Origin: Symsagittifera roscoffensis
Taxonomy: Eukaryota; Xenacoelomorpha; Acoela; Convolutidae
DNA: 64,000 bases
Assembly (NCBI RefSeq): GCF_963678635.1
Contig: NC_087064.1
Location: forward strand, 11,516,819-11,580,818
Reading direction: 5' to 3'
The notes beneath the pieces are model-generated. The model worked only from the letters and a program-made list of their open reading frames with translations. It made no database searches and was not told where the DNA came from. Shown here piece after piece: positions 42,887 to 55,225 of this stretch. A program made the position numbers and the translations under genes. Positions within the stretch are counted from its first letter, which is position 1; each line of letters starts with the position of its first letter.

Positions 42887-43250
42887 ATATTACTTTCAGG
42901 GTCTTGATCGGTCCATTGGTTATAACGGGAGGGTTGTTTTTACACCAGACGACAGCTTTCACAAAAAAAATTTGGTGGCAAATCCTTTAAATCTGAGAGT
43001 CGTTCGTGAGATGAATGAGAAAATGAATGGGAAAACTTAGGGAGGAGAATGTTCTCTTTCTTAGAACTAATTTTAGTAACAAGAAAGTGTAGGAATCATT
43101 CCGGTTCACAGAAACAGAAGTATACGGGAGCGATGATAATCAGTTTTGTTCCAAAGCTTAGAGCACTTAACTCAACTCGAAAGAAAATCATTCGTTTTCA
43201 AGGCTCAATTCTATTTTCCGAAGCTAGCCTTTTTTATTGACTGTGTTGTT

Positions 43251-44899
43251 TGATGACATTTTATAGGTCAATTACAGTGGTGTGCGCAGAAAATTTTTTC
43301 TAGGGGGCGGTTTTTCAAAAAATAGTAAAAATTTTGCGGTTTTTAAATAGGTCGATCAATTTAATTTTCCAAGCTCTTCGAAAATTTTTTATGGACCCTA
43401 TTTTGTCAAACTTAGGAGAGGTGTAACAAAATTAGGTGGCGCGATGATCTATGACATCATCGAAAAGACGTGACCGAACACCAACGAACACGTTCGACAA
43501 AGTACGTTACACTAGGTACAGGCATTTATGTTCATTATGAATTTCAAGCTTAAGTTAAAATGTATTGTGGTTGCCTCTATTATATAGGAATATGTTATTA
43601 ATTATGTAAAAAGTTTAATGAGTTTGTCTGAAGACCTGCCAGCGTGACCTTGTTAACCTCTAGATTGTCTCGAACAAGCTAAAACAGAAGGTGCAGTTTA
43701 TGTAATGTTCCTGAATCTTATAGTTGCCTTAATTCATTTCAAATTCATTTATTGCATCAAGTCCGTTTTCACGTCTACATTTTTTATATTAGTTTTCTTC
43801 CATATGTGTTTGAAATGAAGTAATTTTTTGGTTGAATGCTGTGATTCTAGTTGTCGTTGTCAGTTCGCTAAATTGGTTGTCATATAAATCACATGGTCAC
43901 ATGACTGCACGCGCATGAAAAATTTAGATTACCTTATGGTTTTTTTCTTTTGAAACAGTTGCATTCAAAGAAAACTATGGTTTGAGAACTTCAGGAGTTG
44001 ATTTTTATTAAACCAGTGTAGCTCTGTAGTTTAGGTAATTCGTTCAACTAGGCCGATATCACGATGGTCGTCTTGTGATGCGAAAGAGAGTTTGATGTGA
44101 TTGATTTTTCAACACAGTGGGAATTTTTATGGCTCTAAAGCTTTGTGCCTGGTCGCATCTGATCTTTCTGTGTACCCCGTTAGTCAGGAACTTTACGTTT
44201 CTTACATATTTAGCTGCCACCATTTTGAATTTGTGTCTAACGCTATAAAAACATATAATCATTTTGCTGTGCTAAACTGAAAGAAGCCCTGCGAAGTTCG
44301 AGTGATTTTCCTTATACGGTACAACCACCTGATCCAACTCATAACAATGCAAACTTAGGTAGAAAATGCTCCCTGTTTTTTACCTTTTTTGCACTCTTTG
44401 CAGTTCTGAGCTTCTAGCGCGATTTCCCTGTAGGTTCTTGGAAATCAGATCAGACTTAGACCTGTTTTTTAGGGTTTTGGTTGTATCAAATGTATTCAAA
44501 AACCCTTCCTGATGATTATACGGATGGCAATTTTTTCGGCGTAGACGATATAGCTCTCTCGTAGTCCGAGTCTATTTCAGATATTGTATTTGTAGGAAAG
44601 GAACGATTCGATCTTGTTCAATTGTCTCGCTTTTACGAATGATAGCAGTGTATGAAAGTCTTTGAACTTCCTTGTCGTCTTTGCAATAAAATCCATTCCT
44701 AATAACTTTTTTAACTTTATCCATTAAAATGGGTGGTCATTTCAGGGTCCTGCACGGTCCAAGGATCGATGCTCGCAACCAGTTGTTTTTTCTTTGGTTT
44801 TTGTGTGTTTCTGTTGCTGCTGAAGTTGAGATCCAGCAGGTTGAATGATAAGTCGAAGTATGCTTGGGACTTCTGATTTGTCTTAATGTCTGAGATTAT
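43251..44899. other. Gene-free segment
   Basis: No convincing exon, RNA gene or complete transposon on either strand. Confidence 0.4.
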
Positions 44900-45480
44900 C
44901 AATTTTAAGCCCTTTCAGTCGTGATTCAAACGACTTTTCAAAAAATTGTCCCAGTGTCGAGAGAAACCAGTTTGAAAATTTTGATTTTTGTCTAACTTCG
45001 AGTGAGTGAGCATGCTTACATTAGCTTATTTTTGCTTAATTTAAGCCTTGAAAATTTAGTTGTACTCAAATTAAGTTAGTTTTTGGAGTTTGTAGCTTCA
45101 CCTTAGGAATCAAAAACTTTAAAAAAAAAGGAAAACACTTTTGAAAAAGTGAAAAAAAAATCAAGAAAAAAATCATTTCAATTCCTAGGACGAAGTTGAA
45201 AGCTCCAAAAACTAAAGATTTTTTGATTTTTTGATTTTTTGATTTTTTGATTTTTTGCTTCTCTTGTTATTTGTCTTCAAAAATAGGTTTTAGAATTGCA
45301 TGTTTTACACTGACTGACGAGAATGCATAAGCTCTACTTTTTCACTCAGATTCTTTTTTCACACGACGCCAAAAAAAACGACATTAATTTGAAAAAATGT
45401 TTTTTTTTTGTAATTTTTTTAAGACTGGTCGGAACAGTCTGTGCAATTTGCACAGTAACCGGCTATCGTTTTTTCTACAA
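44900..45480 (+). repeat. Dispersed repeat family E, copy 1
   Basis: Words such as TTCAGTCGTGATTCAAACGA, AACCAGTTTGAAAATTTTGA and CAGTAACCGGCTATCGTTTT recur in the same order at 60215-60715. Homologous but strongly diverged. Confidence 0.65.
45217..45257 (+). repeat. (GATTTTTT)5 tandem repeat
   Basis: Five exact copies of the 8-base unit GATTTTTT. Confidence 0.95.
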
Positions 45481-45564
45481 GTGATTACTAAGTCTAGATT
45501 TTTATTTTTTAAACTGGTTTCTGCAGATGAAGTTACAGCATTCGAAAGCTAGAGCTTGTTTTTG

Positions 45565-45857
45565 TACAATTGTCTCTTTCGGATAGTTTCATAGATTATT
45601 TGTCCACGCTGGCAGTTTGTGCTGTATGTTGTCTCTGTGCTTATGATCCTAAATATAGGATTGGATATTTTTGGTTTTTGCATTCGCTGCATCCCACGAA
45701 ATGTTTCCGAACATTACATTTCTTCTGCTTTGTCCATTTTTAGTCTCCGATTGTACTTGTACTTTATATTAAATATTTCTCAGCTCCCTGACTTTTTTTG
45801 AGTCTTTGTTCTAGTGCGACAGTTGAGTCGCCCTCGTAAAATGGTTCTGGTGAATTT
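45565..45857. repeat. Direct repeat B, copy 1
   Basis: About 292 bases from TACAATTGTCTCTTTCGG to AAAATGGTTCTGGTGAAT, about 92% identical by eye to 46268-46560. Confidence 0.88.
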
Positions 45858-46267
45858 GAATATCGTTGCCCACAGGTCTACTGATTAAATCACCTTTTCA
45901 ATTTAGGGAATTGATCATTTCCTTGGTTAATTTAGGGGAGGGCTATTTTTGCATCGGGCGACAGCTTTAATGAATAGTTTCGAGCACAATTCATTTTCTT
46001 CACAGATGTTCATGAGTTGAGTGACAAAAAAATTAAGAGAACTGCTTGCATCAAGCCAAAGCCCTGAATGTTCCGACTGCCGTTTGAGGTCAATCGAGTA
46101 GTGTTCATTTTGGAAAAAACAACAGTGATTTTCGGAAAAAAAATTGAAACTCTTAGAAAACTTTGAGAAATTTTTCAAAATCATCTCTCACACACTATGT
46201 TTGTACACAATGATATATTTCGCAGATGGTTCATTGTTAAATACACTAGGCAGCACGCTTCTTCTCG

Positions 46268-46560
46268 TACAATCGTCTCTTTCGGATAGTTTCATAGATT
46301 ATTTGTCCACGTTGGTAGTTTGTGCTGTATGATGTCTCTGTGCTTATGATCCTAAATATAGGATTGGATTTTTTTTGTTTTTGCATTCGCTGCGTCCCAC
46401 GAAATGTTTCCGAACGTTACATTTCTCCTCCTTTGTCCATTTTCAGTCTCCCATTGTACTTGTACTTTTCATTAAATTTTTCTTAAATCCCTGACTCTTT
46501 TTTGAGTCTTTGTTCTAGTTGCGACAGTTGAGTCGCCCTCGTAAAATGGTTCTGGTGAAT
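46268..46560. repeat. Direct repeat B, copy 2
   Basis: Second copy, about 0.7 kb away. Its minus strand encodes the end of the protein-like frame described at 46472-46699. Confidence 0.88.
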
Positions 46561-46699
46561 ATTCTAATTTTTTTTCTGCATTAAATCTCCAAAATGGATT
46601 GAGTCCTTTGCGAGTCATGTCAATTTGAATATCGTTGCCCATTTTTTCCAGCCTAATGGTGATTCTTGAGAGCCTTCTGTCACTTTGGGATAACATCAC
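46472..46699 (-). pseudogene. Unrecognised protein-like fragment in repeat B
   Basis: An open frame with balanced composition (LSRITIRLEKMGNDIQID, KGLNPFWRFNAEKK, LEYSPEPFYEGDS) that ends just past KRVRDL. It looks more like protein than most frames here, and part of it lies in a duplicated block, so it is probably a piece of a transposon protein. I cannot name the family. Confidence 0.4.
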
Positions 46700-46704
46700 T
46701 GCCG

Positions 46705-47590
46705 TATTCTTTCAATAAAATAGATGCGGTAGTGATGATAATAAGTTTTGTTCTAAGAGCCACTTACTTAACTCAACTCAAATGAAAATAAGTCGTTTTC
46801 AAAGCTCATAGTTCGAATTTCTATTGAAAAAAAAACAAGCCAAAAAAGTTACTTTTGGAAAACTTTATGCAATATATCGCAGTTCAAGTGTAAAATGCTT
46901 TGCTATCCAACCGTATCGACTTTTTCACACAGCTCAACTTCTACAACAGAATCTTCACTTTTTTGACCGAGTAAGACTTATTTGCCGTTTTCTGACTGAT
47001 TTTGCAATGCCGTACATCATCGTGTTCCGACCTTAACCACTTCGATATGCATCCTATACCAGTAATTCTGCTCTACAATTTGATCTTGTAGCGCCAATTT
47101 TAATGTTAACAATGCTCACGTTTAAAGTAAGCATCAAAAACTACGTAAAATGATGTTCATACCTTAGAAAAACTGCAGAAATAGAGTAAGCAAACAGCAA
47201 TAAAAACATTATTTGTCATTTTCCAACAACAACAACAACAACAACAACAGCAACAACAACAACAACGTGCAAATCTGATTTCAGATAGCTTTCTAAACAC
47301 ATGTGACTACTGCTAACTTCCCAATGTTGTGTTCCACCAATCTCGTTTACCGCTGCAAAACTTGCCGACAAAACTTTTAATTTATTAGCGGAATTTTGTG
47401 ATGTGATTGAAAACTTGAGCTTAAAATATCACAAAATGGAAAACTTTGACTCAGCAAACAATCTTCCTTTAAACCCATTCAGGGAGGAGATTGTTCTGAT
47501 ACAGTTCTACTGATTAAAACATCTATTTATTTTCAGGGAGTTGATCATTCCCTTAGTTAATTTAGGGGAGGGGCTAATTTTGCATCGGGC
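46705..47590 (+). repeat. Repeat family A, copy 2, with short CAA microsatellite
   Basis: Same block order as 41405-42960. Here the CAA array (about 47224-47266) has only about 14 units, compared with about 150 in copy 1. Confidence 0.75.
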
Positions 47591-47949
47591 AATAGCTTTT
47601 ATGAATAGTTTCGAGCGCAATTCATTTTCTTCACAGATGTTCTGGAGCTGAGCGACAAAAAACGAAGAAGAATGCTCACGTCGAAGCCCTGAAGCGACAA
47701 AAAACGTCGAAGCGACACAAAACGTCGAAGCCCTGAATGTTCCGATTGTCCTTTGAGGTCAATGGAGTAGTGTTTACTTTGAAAAAGGATAGTAATTTTC
47801 GGGAATTAAAATTGAAACTTTTCATTTTCCGGTTTTTTAAAACCAACTCTCACACTATGTTAGTTTACGATGATATATTTCGCAGATAGCTAATTGATGA
47901 ATACATCAGGCAGCACTCTTCTTTTTTTGGATTGACTTCTATCACGGAT

Positions 47950-48145
47950 TCAGTCTCCGTTAGTAGCACGAGATTTATCGTTCGTTAGTTACCCCAATTC
48001 AGCCCAAATGGCAACATTTGAACCCCAATAACTTAATGAAAAACGATAAAACATTTGTTAACTATGAGCTCAAGACATCATTTTGCAAATGGTATAAAAA
48101 ATCTGTCAAAAATTGCTAATTAAAATTACCAAATCTGTCTGGAGA
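47950..48145 (+). repeat. Dispersed repeat family D, copy 2
   Basis: Shares ordered words with 33865-34115: ACTTAATGAAAAACGAT, GAGCTCAAGACATCA, CTGTCAAAAATTGCTA and TCTGTCTGGAGAAAAAA. Confidence 0.6.
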
Positions 48146-49518
48146 AAAAATAGCGACAGTACTATAAATCAGTCAGTTTCTTCAAATAGTTATGTTGGAA
48201 AGAAGATCAGAGACAATGAGCCGCTTTTGAGAAAAAGAAGCCTCATTAATTTTTCGAAATACTTAAGTATTTAGATTGCTAAAGGAGACTAGGTTGTTGC
48301 TAGACTTTTGTACTGACGAAATATGTGTCAAGAATTAGGAGTAGTTTTAACTCCCCAAACAAAGAAAAAAAAATTTTCTTTTCCGGCGTTGCAATGGCAT
48401 GATAATGGTCAGTCAAAACTCCAACGTCCATTTTCATCTGATATCCAACTCACGCGTTTTAACATTTATTTCACTGAACTTCTTAAGGTTTGATTGTTTT
48501 GCATGAAATAGTGATTGTGAGTTTGAGAATCACTATTTGTAAATAATGAAATCATTAGCATCAACTCGCAACTTAGTTTGTTGTATAAGCCTATAGCTTT
48601 TGGGTTTTTGAAATGCTGTTACACTTTTGTTTCATGTTCTTTGTAACAATGAAATTTGTATCAAGAAATAGGAGTAATTTCAACCCCCAAAAGAAAAAAA
48701 ATGTTTTATTTTCCGGCGTTGCAACACCCTTTTTCTGATTTTTCCGGGTCTAGAATAATCTGAACATTGGAATATGCTTTTTAATTTGAGCGGTATTGCT
48801 CGATTTTTGTAAATAGAAGATTAATTTTGAGAATATCGGTTGCCCTTGCGTCTGTACGCGTGTAGATTTTGGCTATTGTTTTTGCTTGACTTCTTTTCTA
48901 GTCTTGCACAACTTGCGATCTAGTCTTGCGATTTTTCGTGTGTTGGAGGTACAGCAAGACTCGTTTTTTGGCTTACCAGTGTTCAGCAGTAGGTGAATTC
49001 ATGAATCGAGATAGAACAATTACTGTCCCCATGACATCTGGCCTAATTTGCTTAGAGAGGAAAAAAGACACCTACTATATTTCTATGCTATGTTGCTTCC
49101 GCTAATTGTGAGTTTTCTGATTCTTTGATTTTTTAACAAAATTTAAAGCTAATTCAGCTGGTGTTTTAGACGGCTTACAATCTTGCTTGTGTAATTTTTT
49201 GAGGGCCTTTTTTCTAGGGTGGATGCCTTTAATATTTCTCAATTTGCTTTCCTAGAAAACACTCAAGTTCTCTTTCATCATCAGTTCGAAGAATGCTTTC
49301 GAATGAAGTCTGCAAATCTTCGATATCTTGTTCAAGAAAACCTGATAAATTTACATGGTTCACGCAGCTTACAACGTAAATTTTAGTGTTACCTCAGCCC
49401 TATAAATTAAAGAATAGTCTTTCATTTTTGTTTCTATGAAATTTTTGCCCAATGAGAAAATTTAGTAGTTTTTGATGCCAACAATGAGCAGCTTAATTTA
49501 TTCCGTTTTTAGATTTCT
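48146..49518. other. Segment with diverged short repeats
   Basis: A block around TTTTCCGGCGTTGCAA with preceding GAATTAGGAGTA-like words occurs at about 48330-48395 and 48665-48725, and a looser relative at 52190-52300. The block at 48185-48315 resembles 52080-52215. No gene seen. Confidence 0.45.
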
Positions 49519-50038
49519 TCAACATAAGTGCTGTTCCACTTTGGGTGTACTTTTCAAAAACTTTAAGCTGCTTAATGTGTTCTTCTCATTCAACTTTGGA
49601 TGAAGATATGCTGACTTGACATCTAAGTATCTAAGTTGAAAGTTTTCTAAGTTTAAAGTTGAAAGTAGGTTGTTCAAAAAGTTTATAGTTTTCTTATGGG
49701 TGCATATGTTTTGAAATACTTGAGACCTGCGACTTGACAAAATCCTTTTGCTATATATTGTTTCTTTATAAATTTTTTTATGTACCCGCGGCGTTTAGTT
49801 AACTAGTTAACAAAAATGCAATCATTTAAAGCATCGGTTTTTTACACATTACTACATGCCATTCATCTTGTTGCTCAATTGTCTGCTTATACAGTTCGGG
49901 CTCTATAAAATGTGTGACTTGCACACTGTTTTGAGCGTAGGATTTGCCGTAGCGCTCTAGTGAAATTCTTGATATGTCGGATCGGTTGAGTTTTTTTGTG
50001 TTCATATGCAATTTTAATTTTTTGTTTAAAATTTTCAC
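49519..50038 (-). pseudogene. Ty1/copia reverse transcriptase remnant
   Basis: Two minus-strand pieces in the order expected for a copia-type RT. The first (50038-49826) has EPELYKQTIEQQDEWHVVM, like the EP..Y.EA......W..AM segment before copia RT. The second (49740-49519) has QLRYLDVKSAYLHPKLNEK, like the LDVKTAFL..L.E segment with the first catalytic Asp. The distance between them is about right for one domain. Stops and shifts separate them, and nothing else of the element is recognised. Confidence 0.6.
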
Positions 50039-50068
50039 TTTGTTTAAAATTTTTACACCCTTTTTGTA

Positions 50069-50795
50069 CAGTGCTGATTTAAACTAACCGGACATACGCG
50101 TTAAATTTGAAATTTAAAACGCGTTTTTCTCAAATTGAGTTGAGTTTAGTGAAAATTTATGAAGACAAAACTTGCTTAGAATGTTAACAGAATTAACATG
50201 GTGTAATTTGTTTTGCAAAATTCGGGTCCGAAATTTTACCCCAAAAATGGGTCATTTTGGCTTTTCTTCGTTAATCAAAAATTACGCCAAAAATACCCAG
50301 TCGATCATAGACATAATTATATCAAAGTGAGCCCCTTAAGTAGCTCAACAAACATAAGAAGGGTATTTTCTCAAAAAAAATTGTATTTTGTTTAAAAATT
50401 GTTTTTAAATAAAAAGTTGGTATTTTATATAGTAAAAATGACCTTTTTTGTCTACCAAACAAAAATAAATTAACTTTTACAATTTTTTGGAGATTATACC
50501 CTTCTTAAAGTTTGTTGGGCTACGTAAGGGGCACAGTTTGATATAATTATGTCTGTGATCGACTGGGTATTTTTGGCGTAATTTTTGATTAACTAAGAAA
50601 AGCCAAAATAACCCATTTTTGGGGTAAAATTTTGGACCCGAAATTTGCAAAACAAATTACACCATATTAATTCTGCTAAAATTCTAAGCAAGTTTTGTCA
50701 CATAAGTTTTCACCTAAACTCAACCCAATTTGAGAAAAATGCGTTTTAAATTTCAAGTTTAATGCGTTCTGTCCGGTTAATTTAAATCAGCACTG
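50069..50795. mobile_element. 727-bp fold-back (MITE-like) element with TA duplication
   Basis: The outer arms (about 320 bases each) are inverted copies of each other: CAGTGCTGATTTAAACTAAC at the left matches the reverse complement of the right end, and so on through words such as ATTACGCCAAAAATACCCAG. TA flanks both ends (50067-50068 and 50796-50797), as expected for the Tc1/mariner superfamily. A short AT-rich centre separates the arms. No transposase is encoded. A transcript would form a long hairpin. Confidence 0.88.
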
Positions 50796-51407
50796 TATGA
50801 AGCGAAGTGTTTGATGAGCCTGCATATGCAATTCCTGAAAATGCTTTCTGTTTGCTTCTCTTTGGATCTGAAATTTTTGAAAAACAAATGAAAAGACTGG
50901 TCAGCAACTTTAAGTTCAGAAGTTACTGATTGTTTTCCTTCACCAGTTTCTGACTTCGCTAATAATGATTCCATCATTCGATGGTTTGATATATCTCTGC
51001 AAAAAATTTTCAAAAGCATCTAGTTACGTTGCTTCTAAAGTGGGAAAATAAGTTCGCTAAGAACGCTCAACGCCTTGCTTGAGTTTGCATCAAGTTTTGA
51101 AAAATCGTCTTTTTGACCTTGTACATCATAAGTTTCATGGTGAGAAGATGAAAATTTCCATATGCTGTTCTTCATTCTACTTCAATTTGGCTTTCTTCGT
51201 AATTGATTAGCTTGATTCGCACTTCCACTAAAACAGTAGCAGGATTGAAGCTTCCGTTCAGCACCAAGGATTCATATTGAGAGGTACGCCACTCAATAAC
51301 ATCTCGTTGCACAACAAATCTGGCACTTTTTGCCAGGCGTGTTTGGACCTCGTGTTCAAATCATGTGATCACATATGTAGTACTGAACAACTTTTCTTTT
51401 TTTTCTG

Positions 51408-51785
51408 AGTTGAAGGCGTGCCAGCTGGTGCATCATACTGACAACTGTGGCGGCCTCAATGCTCTTGAGCCTCTGCTTGATTATTTTTCTAAGAGTTGAC
51501 CATCGTTTTTACCCTTCCTGTCGACACGCCCATGCTTGATCAACATCAAGCTGAAAGAAGCTTATGATATTGGCGTGATGTTGGCTATTCCAAAATGCAG
51601 CTGAGCTGAAGGCGTGCCAGCTGGCGCATCACAGTGACAACTGTGATGGCCTTATTGCTCTTGAACCTCAGCTTCACTATTTTCCTAAAATCTTAAGCAT
51701 CATGTTGGCCCTTCCTATCGACATACCCATGCTTGATCATGATCAAGCTGGAAGACTCTTGTGCCATTGCCAAGTAGCAGCAGAT
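51408..51785 (+). repeat. Direct duplication, about 195-bp period
   Basis: GAAGGCGTGCCAGCTGG and CCCATGCTTGATCA words recur at 51414/51608 and 51530/51727. About 80% identity by eye. Confidence 0.75.
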
Positions 51786-51959
51786 CTCTTTTTTGCGTCT
51801 CTCAGTGACAGCTGGTTCTTTAGGGTATTCTACTCTCTGTCATATTGGGCTTCGTCATCTGCATTTGAAAAGGCCTTCTTTTGTCTCACAGAATGCCAAA
51901 CAACAGTTGCTCTAGGAGGGGAAATCTTTCTGCGCGCAAGTGAAGGATAACAACTTCCT

Positions 51960-53480
51960 GTTACTCAATTGAAAAAGTCACTATTTGAGTTTCAGTCTCA
52001 AATCTGTTTTTTAGTTTATCAAACTTTGAAAAACTTCAACAATTAGTCACTGAGGATCTCAAGCTGGTCTCATAACCTGTTGGAAAGAAATTATGTACAA
52101 TGAGCAGCTTTTGTGATAGAGACCGTGTGATTAACGTTTTGAGTTACTAGTATGAGTATTGAAATTACTAAGTGAGACTAGATTTTTTATAAATTTCTGT
52201 AACGACGAGAAATGTATCGGATATTGGATTGTTTTATTGTCGCCCAAAAAATTGAAATGCCGTTTTTTGCCAACGTGGCAGTGGCGTGATATTGGCAATT
52301 CTAAAGTGCAACTTCTATATGAGCACCTGTTATTCTTTTCTCCATTTCATATCACGTTCTTTGAAAGTTAATTGACTGCAGTTCATAAGGAGTTATTGAG
52401 GGTAAATCATGTTTTCATCAATAGAAAATTTCAACTTTATGAATTTGAGAATTGCCGTTTGAAAATAAAGAAATATTCAGAATCAAATTTGAGGTTAGTT
52501 TGTTTTGCAAGCTTGTAGCTTTTGAGTTTCGGAAATGCTGTTCTAATTCTCTTCGATTTTCAATTAAGTCGGATGAATAATTTACACGTTTTCGTTTTTA
52601 AATTCCGATCTGTTTCTCTTGGTATCTTTTAGAAAAACTTTAAACAAATTTTCAGCGTGGAGTTTTTGTTAATCAAAAGAATTAAACAATTTTTTAATCT
52701 TCATGGTCTCCAATTAAATAGACCAATGTTAAATTTTTCTGAGAAAACAATAAATTTACAAACCCAATTATCTGCGGGAATCACTCAACTAAGGAGTCAG
52801 TCTTTGTAGAAAAATTGATTACAAATTAAGTTTTGATAAGAATGAGATATGAAATAAAAAAACTACAATAACATAAGAGAAATAGTTGCATAAATAAAAT
52901 TTAATATTGAGTTTAAATTGTTGAAATTTTTTCTACGTCAACTTGCTTGTCAGCTAATTCCCAAAAAGTCAAGTTTTGTCAATTTAATTGGAAGTAACTA
53001 CATTGCACAAGGCAAATACCCTGGGAGAATCCAAGTTGATTTTTTAGTCAGCTTTTATTTCGAAAATGATCGCTTTTTTTCGACCTTGTCGTTTTTCGAT
53101 TCCTGCTTTTGCTTGCTGAAAACAAATGGTGAATGTGAACAGAATTGTTAATGAGCAAACAAAGCAAAAACGTAATTTTGTTGCATTTATGTTTTGAAAG
53201 CGCGTCATTTGCATGCAAATTTTTCAGCCTTAAAAGCAGTTCGTTCCTCTAGTAAATCACCGCGCGCATCTGCGATTTACATTTTCTTTACTCTTTGATT
53301 TTTGAAAAAAAATCGTCTTACCATCAAACTTTTTGCCATTATTACAGCAAATTTTGTTTGAATAATAAGTGATCGATCAGAAAGGATAGATAGCGTTTTG
53401 ACTAACATTCTTCCAACCTCTATCATAAAAAGGGATAACGACTTCCTATAAGGCGCAAAATTTGGGCAGTTGTTTGGAAA
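51960..53480. other. Gene-free AT-rich segment
   Basis: No gene seen. Relatives of 48185-48400 occur near 52080-52300. Confidence 0.4.
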
Positions 53481-53557
53481 ATCTGCCATCTCTTATTCAT
53501 CTCCGATTTCCTGAAGTCAAACCGAACCGGGCTTGAAGCACGCCGCTCACCTACAGA
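53465..53557 (-). CDS. Possible small exon of an unknown gene
   Basis: On the minus strand a polypyrimidine-rich acceptor (TTTGTTCTCTTCTGTAG) is followed by GTGAGCGGCGTGC. The third frame reads ERRASSPVRFDFRKSEMN. Composition is GC-richer than the surroundings. No clear donor was fixed, so the left end is arbitrary. It could be chance. Confidence 0.25.
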
Positions 53558-53599
53558 AGAGAACAAAGGAGCGGAAGGTAATCAGGAACCTTCCTTGGA

Positions 53600-55200
53600 A
53601 TCTTTGTTCTAACTATAACTCAGTTTAAAATTTAATTCCTTTTGCCATCGCTTATTCCCATCATATCGCTAAGTTACTTGGTCGACAGAAAAAACCTTGG
53701 TCTCCAGATAATTTGAATTTATCAATTTATATACATGAAAGATTTATTTTAAAAATAATTTAATGCTTTCGTGGCGAACTATTAGCAAAAAATGAAAGAG
53801 GAAATGAAAATTGAATTTCCATATTTTCTCGAAAGATAAAGGTTTCGTTCTGTTTTCATAACAAAGCATTGAAAATTGTTTTCTTTTTTTTTTAGTTTGA
53901 CAGCAAATTGTCCTTTGCGCATCATTGATTACATTTTTTCTTCAAGATGTTTGTTCAACACTGTTTTGAAGAGCGAAAAAGAACTTGAACGCTTTTTTTT
54001 TGTTAACGTTAATAACGCACATTTGCCTCCTAAATTTAGCTTGAACTTTATGTTTTATTGACAGTGCAGATCTTCAAAAATCCCAAGTAGGGCGGTTATA
54101 AAATTGGTACGGGGAAATCTGAATTGGGAGTAACCATAGCAATGGGGGTAAAATATCCGGCTCTTATTCTTTAAGACTAGGCTGATTCTTCTACCTTCTG
54201 GATTATATTGCTTACCTTCATTACACATCTATCATCATCAGCGTTTATTTTTCTCTCCGTTTTTTTTTAAATTTTACCTCCATTTCCTTTCAATTCCCAG
54301 CGCAACTCTGGATATATCCGGCCCTGCGCAGCAGTCAAGCCAGATAAAGCCATCCCCTTGCTAAGTTAAAATTTATCCTTATTTTCTGACGCCACTGCTA
54401 CCATATTTTGTTATCTTTCCTTTAGGATAAAAACTGAACGATCGCAAACATTTGCATTCAAAGCAAAGAGAGAGAAAAAAGAAGCCATTGAAAAGATGAG
54501 ATGTTTCTAAATTCACACATTAAGCGGTAAGTGCCATTTATAACCTAATTTTCTTAATCTTTTGATAAATTTTACCCTGCCCTTTATTTTAAAAATTCTC
54601 TTCTCAAAAACTTATTCCGTGCATGTTTCTTAGATTCTGATATAGCTATTTTCTGATCTAATAATCGACAAAGGAGACGAGTTAGTGAATCAGAAAAACA
54701 GAGTACAAAGTTTTTTTTAAAGAAGCACTCTAAACGCTCTAAATGATCAGGCAAGGACTATGCGCGACCGCTCGTCTGAGCGTGATGCTCGACTAGCATA
54801 TAACTCGAAAAGTTTCCAAATTAATCAACTAGCCTAAATTTGTTGGCTTACCTCTGAGAAGTAGCTTTCCATTTTCAACCGAGCAAATAAACGAAAGTTT
54901 TGTTCACCTTTTTATTGTTTTCTCAGCAACTATATAAGATACCGGAGTGAAATTTCAGAACAAGACTGAATAAACTATTTATCAAGATTTGGCTAAAAAA
55001 AGTACCAACGAACTTTGCTTTTGATGCGTTAATTAGACAGTGAATCACACGTTTTTTCAGAGAAGTGTACTTTTCGTGACATATTGCGAGCCCAAACTGC
55101 ACACTGTATACGCGCAAAAGTTGGTGTCTGTATGTCACTGGAACACAGAGAGAAATATTTAAACTTGTTCCAAAATGTACATGGATTACACGTATAAACT
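53600..55200. other. Gene-free AT-rich segment
   Basis: No gene, RNA or repeat that I can name. Confidence 0.4.
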
Positions 55201-55225
55201 GGTATTACGTAAATTTTGTTGGCAA

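Noticed and set aside
51702-51950. 82-codon plus-strand frame
   Set aside because: No domain, overlaps a diverged duplication, and the other copy does not keep the frame.
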